A program made the translations under genes and the position numbers. A model generated the notes under the pieces. That model ran no database searches, was not told the origin of the DNA, and saw only the letters and a list, made by a program, of their open reading frames with translations. Of a stretch of DNA of 64,000 nt, positions 21,944-33,369 are shown one piece after another (the first letter of the stretch is position 1; the number at the start of each line of letters is the position of its first letter). The stretch comes from Annona cherimola (Eukaryota > Streptophyta > Magnoliopsida > Magnoliales > Annonaceae), in contig CM059972.1 in the NCBI GenBank assembly GCA_030490835.1, positions 34,141,452 to 34,205,451 of the forward strand, in the 5' to 3' direction.

Positions 21944-23496
21944 GGGGCACGTCCACTTGAGTTGAGGCTTCCAAAAATTTTCTAAGTGTTGGATTTTCAC
22001 CCCAAGCACAATAGCAGCTCTCAGGTCCATTTTTTGGCCAGCAAAGGAAGAGGAAAATAGAAGGAAAAGCAAGGGAGAAAGAAGGGAAATTGGTAGAGGA
22101 AATCATCTCCAAGTGTTTAGGGTTTGTGTTGGCATAAACCAAGTAAGTATATGTATTGTTTTGAGTTGTTTAACTTGAGTTTTAAACTCCAAAATTTGAA
22201 TATGAAATGTAAGATTAAAGAATTCCTAAATGATGATTCAACATGCCTTTGATTGAATATGGGATTGGTATTAAGATTTATGAATGAATTTCCATGTTTT
22301 AGAGGTTGAAAATGAAGTTTAGCATGTGTATTGAGTGGAAAACTCAACTTGTTAAATCTTGAATTCTCATGTCAAGTTGCTGTTTTGGAATGATGATATG
22401 ATTAGGTTATGAATCATGTATTAATGTAAAACATATGTTGATTTGAGCTTAAATCATGAATTTTAGAAAATATGGAATGTAAAGCGACGTTTATGACCCG
22501 AATTCTTCATTGTTAGGTTAAAAATTCGATAGAAATGGGTTTGCATGATTTGTGAATGCTTTGTAGGGTAAAATACCCTAAGGTTAATGTATTATTGATA
22601 CTCAAAAGGATTTGGGAAAATAAGCTCAAAATCTGATTTTTATGGATTTATGAAACGATGTATAAATGGAGTGAAAACGGGACCCGAAACGGGTAAGCAA
22701 CTTGCTGTTTGAGAGGTTTTAATTTATGAATGTTAAACATGTGTTAATGCCCTAAATTTGGATTAATAAAAATGAAATTATTTGCTGAAAATTCGGATTT
22801 ATTAAACGGCTTAGGGTTATGTGTCAAAAGATATGTTAAATGGGTGAAAATGGGTTCCAAAGTTGCTGTTTTGGAAACCTATGGTAAGTGGATTTAAATC
22901 CCACAAAAATACCCTAAATGTAGTGGTAATTAAGGGTAATTAACATGCTGAAATATGGATTAATTTTCTGACTCAGAAAATTTTATGAAATATATTATGT
23001 ATGTGTTGCCAAATGGGCATATGTGAAAGGATAAATGTGCATAAGTGATGAATGACGTATGGAATGTGATTATGTGCATAAATGTATGAAAATATGATAT
23101 ATCTCATGATTATACATCTTTTTAGAGTGTATAATGATTAATTTCAAATTTTGGAATTTATTTATGAAGTATGAGTATGAAGTGATGATGTGTGCATAAA
23201 AGGAGCACCGATGAGTGTATTTTAGAAAAGGATTGATAAATGGAAAATTGAGGTTAATGAACCTATAAATAATAAGTATTAAATGATTATTATATGATGG
23301 AATGATTACCCTAATTATGGGGTTATATATGTTGTGTATGAAATCCTGAAATGTGCTAATATGTGCGATATATGCTATATATGTGCATAATGACTTGAGA
23401 AGTCAAATAAATGATATATGTGAATGAAATGGGTTGGAAAACTAACTGAGATATGAGGAAAATAAATATATGAAAAAGTATATTATTCTCATGTAG

Positions 23497-23540
23497 GCAA
23501 AAGCAAAGAAAAAGCGGAGTCGGAAAGCTAAGGAATACAG
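23497..23540 (+). other. Candidate mini-exon in the A 5' LTR
   Basis: 44 nt, almost all purine in its first half. It is preceded by TATTATTCTCATGTAG and followed by GTAAGCAAGC. Putative intron 1 would be 22143-23496 and intron 2 23541-24200. Confidence 0.45.
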
Positions 23541-23826
23541 GTAAGCAAGCAGATTTTCTAAATGATTTTTGCTTTCCTAAATTGCTTTGAATAAATGTGA
23601 TTTTTTTACTAACTGTTTGATGTAAATATTGAAAATGTTTTAGAGGTATTTAAGGATGGCCATTCCTTAGTTTAATGGTGCTGAAATGATGTTTTTACTT
23701 CAAACGTGTTATTATGAAATTTTCTTTGATAAATGTTATGGAAAACTGATGTAATTCTATGTTTCTAATTGAAAAATCATGCTAGAATGTTAAAGATGGA
23801 TTTATGAAAAGTTCATGTGCACAGGG

Positions 23827-23965
23827 TACTAGGTCCACTTGAAGGGTATAAGCGGACCGATTGTCCCCCCTTGGTGTGGCTAAGTCGCTAAAATAGGCCC
23901 AAGGCCGATGACACCTTCTCTGAAATGAGAGATGATGTGGACGGATGGCCGCCTGGCTAGCTTTC
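23827..23965 (+). repeat. Conserved GC-rich block in chromovirus-type LTRs (A 5' copy)
   Basis: It reads GGTCCACTTGAAGGG, CGGACCGATTGTCCCC, TGGCTAAGTCGCTAAAATAG, GGCCCAAGGCCG and GCCGCCTGGCTAGC. Counterparts lie at about 12545-12670, 16030-16150 (minus), 29560-29690, 37985-38125, 42288-42415, 50352-50490 and, more divergent, 52140-52290. It is the most conserved and most GC-rich stretch of LTRs that otherwise differ greatly. The function is unknown. Confidence 0.8.
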
Positions 23966-24607
23966 ATCCTAAGGGAAATATGATAAATATCTTCACGTTT
24001 TTATATGGCATTATGCATATCGTACTCGTGATGGATACAAGATTTTCTATTTTCAAGAGATACCTTTTGAAAAGGTATAATGTGCTTTCCAAGATGATTT
24101 TTAAATGCAAAATATTGCTTGAAATGAATTGCCTGTAAAATGTAAATAGCTTGCTTATTGAGTTTCGACTCACGATTTTATTTTCCAATCCCAAAGACAG
24201 GTGAAGGAAAGGAAATTGTGAAGGAGTAAGTGCAAGCTTGAGAAAACCGCGGAGAAAACTTTAGCACATCTATGTTATGAGGAAATATTCATGTTGAATG
24301 ATTGTAACTATTTGAATGTTTTATGTTGATGACTATGGTTAATACATGCAGTGACATTTGATTTATGTATTTGATGAAATGTTTTTGATCAGCATGCTTC
24401 TGATGCAAAAATGGGTTGGAAATGACATAGATATGTTTGAGATGAAAATATGAGAAATCAAACTCATATGAGGAAATATTAAATTGGATAAACATCCGTT
24501 AAAATCCGCCGTGTGACAGGGCAATAATCCTGATCACGTTTACCAATCAATACGATTTTGAGGTAAGGCTCAGGATGTGACGCACGGTTTTGGGGCGCCA
24601 CAGACTT

Positions 24608-24619
24608 TGGTATCAGAGC
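24608..24619 (+). promoter_or_regulatory. Primer binding site of chromovirus A (initiator tRNA-Met)
   Basis: TGGTATCAGAGC lies five bases after the 5' LTR end. It is complementary to the 3' end of plant initiator tRNA-Met, the primer most Ty3/gypsy chromoviruses use. Confidence 0.93.
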
Positions 24620-24827
24620 ATGGATTGGTAAAGAGGCGTGGAAAATTTCTAAGTAGAGAAAATTGAAAGAATATGATGAGATATGCATGATTATGCATGA
24701 CTATATATGATTATGTGATAAATTATCCATGATTATATGATGATATGGTATGCTTATAACATGACGAAATGCATGTCATATGATGACAAATTATGTTGCA
24801 ATGCAATTTGATTGCTATGTTGTACAG

Positions 24828-25594
24828 ATGGCAGATAGGGGTAAGCGGATGATGAGTGCAGAGGAGTTACAAAAGGAGAGAGAGGAGGAGGAGAGGAGAC
24901 AGCGAAGGGAAGAGAATATCAATAGATGGTGGGGATCCCAGCACAACACACCATAGTTCCCCGTAGTTTCCTCTAGTCAACACGAATAAGGTCTACGAGA
25001 GCCCACCAGTTACAAACCTAGAGCACGAGTTCTACCAGGAACATACCTTAGAATTCCCTGGTCTCCCCGTGTTCCAACTGATAGAGTAGACCCACAAGAC
25101 CTCTAGGACTTTTAGAGAAAGACTCAGGCATCTACACCCCCTGACGTAGGCCCGTGGTATAGGTTCGTTGATGGATGTGTTCAGTTTCACTATGGAGCAC
25201 CCTGGGATCGACTCCATCAGCGGGAAATAGACATGACCCTCTATATTGAGAAGCGTTGTGCCGAGGGAGTGATCGAAATAACTGTAGCTCCTAAACCCGA
25301 TGAGGTTATGCTATATATCATAGACAATACAGGTGAAATTTTCCGACTTGCCGAGGTCAATGATGATGATGATCCTATGGATTCCTCGAGCCTGTCGAGG
25401 AAGAGGAGGAGGAAGAGGAAGAGGAAGAAGTAGAAGAGGAAATAGTGGACTTTGTAGAGGAGGATGAGGACAACGATGATGATAGTGAAAAGGATGAGGT
25501 CCAGGCGTGGTCCGATACTAGCACGCTCACAGAAGCACCCTCACAAGGTGCACATAGACGTAAACGTCTAAGGAGAGGCCCAGAAAGACGATGA
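24828..25594 (+). pseudogene. Extra decayed ORF of about 255 codons upstream of gag in A
   Basis: From ATG 24828 one frame runs to about 25380 with only four stops (about 24954, 24987, 25107, 25116). It then shifts by one base near a GAT repeat (about 25365-25376) into a frame that ends at TGA 25592. The conceptual protein starts with a charged Glu/Arg helix (AEELQKEREEEERRQRREEN). It then has a middle part with WYRFVDGCVQFHYGAPWDRL and a long Glu/Asp tail, and ends RRKRLRRGPERR, which looks like a nuclear localisation signal. I recognise no domain. It lies between primer site and gag, where most Tekay elements have only leader. B has lost this region, so no second copy is in the window. Confidence 0.6.
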
Positions 25595-25990
25595 ATGTTT
25601 TTGTTTTTTTTAAGTTGTGTATGTATAAATGTGGTTTGATGACAATATGGTTGCCAAGATAGACTGACATGTATATAAGTATGACATGTGTGTGCTATGC
25701 TAAATGTGTACATATGTGTGATTTACTTTCACATGTAGTAACTATGAATGTGATGATGTGAATATGATGAATATGAGTGAATTGATATAACTAAATTTGC
25801 GAGTTTTAGATATATGAATGAATGAGCTTGAATGATGTGGTATAATTGTGATTGAATGAATTGGTTGTGACTATGTGATGATGAAATGTGTATGCAATGA
25901 CTTAACATTGATTTTAAATGAAATGCGTATATAATGATCTAACGTTAATTGAAAATGAAAAGTGTGCTGTTATATACTCAGATTAACACA

Positions 25991-26368
25991 ATGGTGGAAA
26001 GAAGAACAGGATTAAGGAAGAATAAAAGAAAAGAAACAGTGACGGAGGTTCCAAGCCAACATGAAGTTGGCGAATCTAGCCAACCTAAAAGAGGAAGGCC
26101 AGTGACCCAAGAACCTAATCAAAAAAATCAACAAAGAAGGAATAATGAAAGCCCTAAAAGAGATGTGGAAAAGGAAACTGAGTCGAGGCAAACCAGACTT
26201 ATAGAGGAAAGAGTGGCTATAGCAGTGAAGGAAGCGATGCAGCAGGCCACTAGGGATCGAGCAGCGCAGACTGCCGACATTATACAAGGATTATGGGAAA
26301 GAACCCAACACGTTCAATTGGGTAGTACAGAGAAAGAAGGACCTGCTCCGATGGTGTACCCCGTTGTC
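25991..26368 (+). pseudogene. gag: gag of chromovirus A, N-terminal exon-like part before the solo LTR
   Basis: The likely start is ATG 25991 (MVERRTGLRKNKRK); an in-frame ATG at 25949 is less likely because the gag-like basic start begins at 25991. The N-terminus is rich in basic, Gln and Asn residues and precedes an RLIEERVAIAVKEAMQQATR helix. The frame is open up to the solo LTR at 26369 and resumes in frame at 30338. Gag forms the particle that packages the element RNA. Confidence 0.85.
26364..26368. repeat. Target-site duplication TTGTC of the solo LTR in gag
   Basis: The partner is at 30333-30337. Removing the LTR and one copy restores the gag reading frame. Confidence 0.96.
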
Positions 26369-29300
26369 TGTGAAACCCTAATTTGAGTAGAAATCATGAA
26401 AATATTATAGAATGATTTATGTATGAATAATGTGTTCATAATTGAATTATTTAGGATTTTTAAGATTTTTACAGTTAGGTCATTTGTGTGAATGTTGTTT
26501 AAATCTACCAATTGTAGATAATGTGGTTTAATATGATTGAATATCATACTGAGGATGGATAAATATTAGTATGCCATGAAAATTTTAATTAAATTTAATA
26601 AGGTGATTTATGGAGATAAGGAGGCTAATTATAAAGCCAAGTTGAGAAAATATTGAAAAATTCATAACTTGATGACCGTACGACGGATTAAGGTGAAAAT
26701 TGAGGGGAAAGCACATAATTTTGTGCTTAATTATATTGGAAAATTAAATTATGAAAATTTTGATGAAAATTGATCATCACCGTTCAAAACTTAAAATGAT
26801 CAAAACTTGGGCTAGAAAGATCGGATTGAGATGAAATTTGAAATGAATGGCTAAAATTGTGAAATCGAGGTTATGGAAGGATTGGATCATGCAAATCATT
26901 AGGGGATAAGATTGCAGGAAATTTTGATTAGAGATTTTGACTTTTCAAACCATAAAGTAAATAATATTTATGATGAAATTGAATAAAATAAGCAAATGAA
27001 TAAAGACAAATTTGAGGTGTCAAGGGGGGGTAATTTGTAGGGTATTTTGTGAATTACTAAAAATGAGAAAATCCCTGCAATTATCTCTTAATTAAATGCA
27101 TAATTAAATGGTTCAAAAGGAGCATGGAATAGGTGGCAGCTAAGGACGTGTAAACAGCCATATAACTTCATTTTATGAAATATTTTTTAATAAAATAAAT
27201 ACCAAAAGTCAACTATGAGTTAATGAGGATAAAAATGCATTAAATTAAAGTGAAATTCGGATTTAAAAAGGGGCAGATCTGTACCATTGAATGGAAAAAG
27301 GAAAATGGACAGCAACATGTGTCCTTGATGATGTGGACGAGTTAGCAGCCCTATGCATATTTTATAATTTTTTTATTAAGCTAAAATGACCCTAAATGAC
27401 CTAAACTACTAGATAATGAAACGACTAATTAAATAAATCTGCAAAGAAATTAATAATGATAGGATAATCTGCTGAAAATAGGGACGTGAATAGACATCAG
27501 AAAATGGAGCAGAAAATTTTGACCGTGACCAAAAATGTGATTTTTTGTATTTTTTTAAAATTTCTAAATGCATGCATAATTAGCCTAGGTATTATGGAAT
27601 ATAAATGTGCAATTAATAAGCTGTAAAATTTGTGGAAAAAAATTGGAAAGCAGCAGCTATTGTGGACGTGATCTGGTGGACAGATTTGAGATGGTTTAAT
27701 GTAATGGATAATTAGCAAATTTTTAATTAAGAAAAAATTAATTTAAATGGTCCACAAGTTGCCATGTCAGCTAACGGGATAAAATTACATTGCAATTAGC
27801 ATGATGAGGTGGCATGTGGGGTCCATTAGCTGGAAATTTCTAGCTAATTGCATAAAAAGCAAAGAACGTCCATATGCATGAAAGGACTTAGAAAATTTCT
27901 GCATTTTGAGCTCTCATTCCAGCAGCATCTCACATCCCCCTTTTATCACTTTTCACACCCTAAAACAAGTGGAAAAAAAGGAAAGAAAAGAAGGAGTTAA
28001 GTGGAGGAAGCTTAAGTGAGAAGGGGAATTAAGTGTTATTCTCTAAACAAGTAAGTATGTGCTTATGTTTGAATGATTTTAATTCATCTTTTCTAACTTA
28101 ATTTAAGAGATATGAATATGATTCATAATGAAACCTTTAATGAAGATTTATGATGTTTTTAATTAAGTACTTTAATGGGAACTTATTAGCAATTAGTGCA
28201 ACTAAGAGTTAGATGTGAGTAGAGAATGTTTAGTGTGATGCATGAGCTCTTACACTAGCCTAAACATGCTGAAATTTGTGTTTTAAGTTGCTATTTTATT
28301 TTGTGGATATAATCACATGATAATTCAAGATTTGGTGTTGAACATATATGAAATTTAGTACGATTTATGAACTATAAAATGTAAGCTAGTTAGGGTTCTT
28401 TCTAAGACCCGAAATTCACGTTTAAATGTGAAAAATGCTACATGAAATGATTCAAATAAATTATGGATAAATTGCATGGTGAAATATCTTAAATATAATT
28501 CATTTTGGATGAAAAAAAGGGACCTTGCATAAACGGCCCAAAATCGGATTTCAAAGGGAGTATGAAGTGAACGTCCAAAATGGTGTAAATGGGTATTTTA
28601 CATACATGGAACGTTGCTGTTTTGCAAAAAGATTATATATGGAATTTTAATATGTGAAAATGCATTGAATTTAGGTTAAGAAAGATGGGATTAATTTCTG
28701 GGATTAAGTGGATAAAAATCTGTTTAGTTTTGAATGTCAAAAGAGACGTTTAAAGTAAAGGAATTGGATGTCCAAGTTGCTGTTTTGGAATTTGGAAATT
28801 TATGAATATAAAAAAAAATTTCGTGAACATGCAATAAATAAAAGTTAAATGAAGTACATAAAAATGCTGAATTATAGGCTAAAGAGTTGATTTGAAATTT
28901 TTTAAGAAATATAGGAATTAGGTGTTGATAAGTATACATATGTGAAGTAGTAAGCATGATAAGATGATAAATGAATTATGTGAAATATTAAAATGCAAAA
29001 ATATGTTAAAATATGATGAAAAAACGTGAAATGCATTGCCGATTTGATAATCTCAAAATTTGAGATTAATATATGGGAATTAAATATGAGGCATAATGAA
29101 TAATTGAGATACGTAAGTGTAAAGTACGCATACCCGACTTGGAGATTAAACGGGTTATGAATATTTATGGAAATGGGTTGGAAAACTAAATAAATGCAAG
29201 CAAATAGAATTTACATGGATATTATGTTATTCTGCCATAGGCAAAGGAAAGTAAAAGGTTAATCCGGAAAGCTCTCACGATCAAGGTAAGCAAGCAAATT

Positions 29301-30332
29301 TTCTAAATGAATTTCTATTTATTAAAATTTCTTTAAAATAATTGTAAATAATGTTTTAACTGCTTTTCTTGATTTAGCAAATGTTATTTGAAATTTATTT
29401 CTAAAATTTTAAGGATGGCCATTCCTTAGTTCACTATGTATTTTAAATTGATTTATATAACTGCTTTATGATTGATGAAAATTGTTGTCCTACGATATTA
29501 TGTGTGAAAAGTCATGCTAGCATGTCATGGATAAATTCATGTGCACAATGCATAAGGTTCACCTTAAAGGAATAAGTGGACCAATTGTCCCCCTTTGGTG
29601 TAGCCGAGTCGCTAAAATAGGCCAAGGGCCGGCGGCGCCTCCCTGGATGGGAGAAGATGAAGACAGATGGTCGCCTAGCTAGCCTTCATCCTAAGGGATC
29701 ATGATTAATTCATCACATTGTCATTATATATCCCCGAGGGATATAAAGTTGCTTTCCATAATGATTACAAATAAAAGGTTTCTGCTCCACAGGTAGTTGA
29801 TCACTTGATAAGTGTCTCTACTAAATGGAGGGAAATGCTTTTGGAAAAATGTTATTTTTAAAATATTTTGTTTGAAAATATTTATAATGCTTGCTTATTG
29901 AGTGTACAACTCACATTTTTGTTTTCCAAACCCATAGACAGGTGATGAAGAGACTCAGCAAAGGAGCAAATAAAATATCAAAAACATTTGCAGTCATTAT
30001 GATATAGAAGAACTTATGTTGAATGGATGTAATTAAGTTGTTATTTTCATAAGGACAACCATGGTTATAACATGCAGTGACATCTGATGTAGGAGAATGT
30101 TGAAATGTTTTTGAATAACATGCTTTGTTGTGTGTTGAATGGTTGAAAATGACTTAGTTATTACCTGAGATATAATTAGGAGAAAATAAACTCCTATGAA
30201 AATATATTTAATTGAATAATTATCCGTTAAAATCCCGCCGTGTGACAGGGCAAAAATCCTGATCACGTTTACCAGTCAATAACGATTATGAGGTAAGTCT
30301 TAGGATGTGACACTCATGTTGGGGGCGCCACA
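26369..30332 (+). mobile_element. Solo chromovirus LTR inside gag of A
   Basis: It starts TGTGAAACCCTAATTTG and ends GTTGGGGGCGCCACA; 3964 bp, flanked by TTGTC. It belongs to the same wider group as the A LTR but to another subfamily, shared with LTR K and LTR I. It carries TATA-like CATAAAAAGC at about 27853, a donor-like GTAAGTATG at 28051, a mini-exon at 29241-29285, AAGGATGGCCATTCCTTAG at about 29411, the conserved block at 29560-29690, and an acceptor-like TAGACAG ending at 29941. No coding sequence. Confidence 0.95.
29241..29285 (+). other. Candidate mini-exon in the solo LTR
   Basis: 45 nt, preceded by TATTCTGCCATAG and followed by GTAAGCAAGC. Confidence 0.42.
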
Positions 30333-30337
30333 TTGTC

Positions 30338-31316
30338 ACACCGGTGCCTCTAAGGGATGAAAATCAGCTAATGGAAGCTGATAGAAGAGCCATCAACGCC
30401 TTTCTAGCGCAACGACCCCCGAAGTTTTCCGGAGAACCCGACTCGGTCCAAGCAGAGCAGTGGATGATGGACATTAAGAAATTATTTAGAATATCTCCGT
30501 TCAATGACCATCAGAAGGTATTGTGTGCTACTCATTTGTTAGCAAAGGACGCACACGAATGGTGGGAGATGATGTTAATCACAATGTCACGACCTGAAGA
30601 AGTGTCTTGGCAAACGTTTGTGGAAGAATTTAACAAAGAATACCTCCCGGTTGGATTACAGAGTCAAAAGGTGATAGAATTTGAAAAATTGTATCAAGGG
30701 AGGATGGCGGTCACCGAGTATGCTACAAAATTTAACGCTCTGGTCAGATATGTGCCTTGCATTGCAAATGTGCAAGGAAATAAGGCACGGAGATTCCAAC
30801 AAGGATTAAGGCCATATCTGTAGGAAAGTCTTGCCCCACTACTGATTAAAGACTTTGCGTCAAGCCTTGAAAGAGCAAGGGCTTTGGCAATTGAGGCTTT
30901 GAGAACCCAAGAACTGAGATTAGGTTCACGAATATTCAGCATGGGTCCCAAGGAACCGAAAACTATTAAAGAGAAAGCTAGAAAAGGCAATATAAGAAAG
31001 GAAAAAGGAATCCCAAAAAGGAAAAGCTCGTCGTTGTGTAAAAAATGTCAAAAGCCACATACATGTGAATGTCTAAAAGGCTCGAACAAGTAATATAAAT
31101 GTGGCCAAACGGGTCATATTGCCAATGAGTGCAAGACAGGGGAAGCGAAGGTTGTCAAATGTTATATATGTAATCAAGTGGGTCACATAGCCCCGAATTG
31201 TCCAAACAAGGCGCAGACATCTCAAGGACGTGGAAGACCTGCTCAACTTAGGATACCTGAAGCAACAAATAAGCAGGGAACTTCTACGAACCCGGTGCAC
31301 GTGCATGCCCTGACCT
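30338..31316 (+). pseudogene. gag: gag of chromovirus A, capsid and nucleocapsid part
   Basis: The capsid (retrotransposon gag) domain is at about 30400-30800: PPKFSGEPDSVQAEQWM, AKDAHEWWE and FNKEYLPVGLQSQKVIEF. A stop at about 30821 follows PYL. Three zinc-knuckle units lie at about 31036-31200. The first is CKKCQKPHTCEC. The second lost its first cysteine next to a TAA at about 31090. The third, CYICNQVGHIAPNC, is intact. The C-terminus overlaps protease. Confidence 0.92.
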
Positions 31317-31339
31317 GGACAGAATCTCAAGAACAAGAG

Positions 31340-31800
31340 GAAAAGGTGGTCACAGGTATGGTTTATATTCTAGGAAATTTTGTAGTAGCTTTATTTTGAT
31401 TCTGGTGCCACCCATTCATTCATAGCATGTCAATACGTGACCACCCATGCACTGCCGGTAGAAGGGACTAACCAGATCATATATGTAGAATCTTCAGTCT
31501 ATAGGTTAGCAAGTACTAGCCAAGTATGCAAAGCATGCCCAATTAGGATAGGATCATTGATTCTAGAAGCTGATTTGATCCTATTACCTATGACTGAGTT
31601 CGACGTGATATTGGGTATGGATTGGCTAAGCTAATGGGGAGCGACCATAAACTGTAAGTATACAAAAGTTCAATTTGAAGCAACTCCAGGGAAGGAGATT
31701 GCCATTGGAAAACTGAGGCAACCTGACAGTTCAAGTATATTGATATCATCTATGAAAGCTGTCAAGATGATCTGACAAAAGTGTCAAGCCTATTTGGTGT
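31340..31800 (+). pseudogene. Protease of chromovirus A
   Basis: The retropepsin motif DSGATHSF is at about 31398-31421, but one inserted T just before it shifts the frame (compare B). The flap and end region MTEFDVILGMDWLS ends at about 31634, followed by a stop where B has glutamine. The enzyme would cleave the gag-pol polyprotein. A further TGA at about 31773 precedes the RT start. Confidence 0.9.
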
Positions 31801-32570
31801 CAGTGAATGTAGACAAAGGCATGGAGGTAGAAATTAATCAAATACCTGTGGTTAGAGAATTTCCTGATGTATTTCCAAAGAAATTAACCACATTGCCTCC
31901 ACAAAGGAAAATAGATATGATGATTGATGTAATGATGGGTACAACTCCAATTTCTAAAAGTCCATATAGAATGGCGCCAACTGAGATGAATGAACTACAG
32001 ACTCAAATCCAGGAGTTGTTGGATAAGGGTTTCATCTGACCAAGTGTATCCCCTTGGGGAGCTCTGGTATTATTTGTGAGGAAAAACAATGGAAGTTTAA
32101 GGTTATGTATTGATTACCGGGAGCTAAATAAGATTACCATAAAAAATAAATATCCATTGCCCAGGATCGATAATTTTTTCGATCAATTGCAAGGAGCCAC
32201 GACTTTCTCCAAGATTGATTTACAGTCAAGGTACCATCAACTGAGGATAAGTTCGGTTGATACTCATAAAACCGCATGTCGAACCAGATACGGGCATTAT
32301 GAGTTTTTAGTAATGCCTTTCGGACTTACTAATGCCCCTGCTGTATTCATGGATATGATGAATAGGGTTTTTCGAGACTATCTGGATCAGTTTATGGTTT
32401 TGTTTATTGACGAAGTCCTGATTTACTCTAAAACGGAGAAAGAACATGAAAGTCATTTGCGAAAGGTTTTGGAAAGGTTGAGGAAAGAGAAATTATATGC
32501 CAAGTTGAAGAAATGTGAATTTTGGTTGAAATAAATAGGATTTCTTGGGCATATAATATCTGAAAAGGGT
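31800..32570 (+). pseudogene. Reverse transcriptase of chromovirus A
   Basis: The conserved words run in order: [65 protein letters not shown] and the polymerase box [13 protein letters not shown] at about 32398-32430. The second aspartate of FIDD is glutamate, which should remove or weaken activity. In-frame stops lie at about 32036 (TGA in place of arginine) and 32531. Confidence 0.94.
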
Positions 32571-32639
32571 ATTTAAGTTGATCCTCAAAATATTGAGGCA
32601 GTATTGTAATGGCCAAGGCCGACGACCATTACAGAAATT

Positions 32640-33180
32640 CGAAGTTTCCCAGGGTTGGCCGGCTATTACAAAAGATTTGTCGAAGGGTTTTCACAATTGT
32701 CAGCCCCGTTAACCAAGTTGACTCGTAAAGGAGTCAGGTATTTATGGTCTGAGGAATGCGAGCGAAGTTTTCAAGAATTAAAACAGCGATTGGTGAAAGC
32801 GCCCATCTTAACCCTACCGGAAGGAAATGAAGGGTTTGTGGTTTATAGTGATGCATCAAGAAAGGGATTAGGATGTGTATTGATGCAAAGGGGTAAAGTG
32901 ATAGCCTATGCATCGTGACAGCTAAAGCCCAACGAGGTAAGCTACCCCACACATGGTTTAGAGTTAGCAGCTGTGGTATTTGCCTTGAAAATATGGAGAC
33001 ATTACCTATATGGTGCAAAATGTGAGATTTACACTTATCACAAAGAGCCTCAAATACATTTTCACTCAGAAGAAGTTGAACATGAGACAGAGGAGGTGGC
33101 TCGAGTTATTGAAGGACTATGATTTGGAAATTCTATACCATCCAGGTTAGGCAAATGTGGTAGCTGATACATTGAGCAGA
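32640..33180 (+). pseudogene. RNase H of chromovirus A
   Basis: The connection word [20 protein letters not shown] is followed by [20 protein letters not shown], with the first catalytic aspartate in YSDAS. The end is ILYHPG, where a TAG replaces lysine. A stop at about 32916 and a small frame change near 33035 break the domain. Confidence 0.9.
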
Positions 33181-33369
33181 AATGTTAGCCTAGCGCATCT
33201 TATCACTGAGGATGAAGGATTGCTTAAGGATATAGAGCAAATGGAACTAATTGTATGTCCACCAGGAGTCCAAACAAGACTATCACAATTACACATACAA
33301 TCATCACTTTTTGAACGAATTAAGGTTGCGTAACAAAAGGACATAGACCTACATACTCATGTCGAGAAA

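Larger units (their letters stand above)
20606..24602 (+). mobile_element. 5' LTR of chromovirus A
   Basis: Starts TGTGAAACCCAACCCATG, ends TTTTGGGGCGCCACA; 3997 bp. A TATA box (TTATAAAATG) is at about 21934-21943, which leaves about 2.6 kb of R-U5. That part has a donor-like GTAAGTAT at 22143, a mini-exon at 23497-23540, the AAGGATGGCCATTCCTT word at 23652, a conserved GC-rich block at 23827-23965 and an acceptor-like CAAAGACAG ending at 24200. Open frames inside (for example 21795-22142, minus) are not conserved as proteins. Confidence 0.95.

Noticed and set aside
25375..25713. Ser-rich minus-strand frame of 112 codons
   Set aside because: It is the antisense of the Glu/Asp-coding GA-rich tail of the extra ORF in A.
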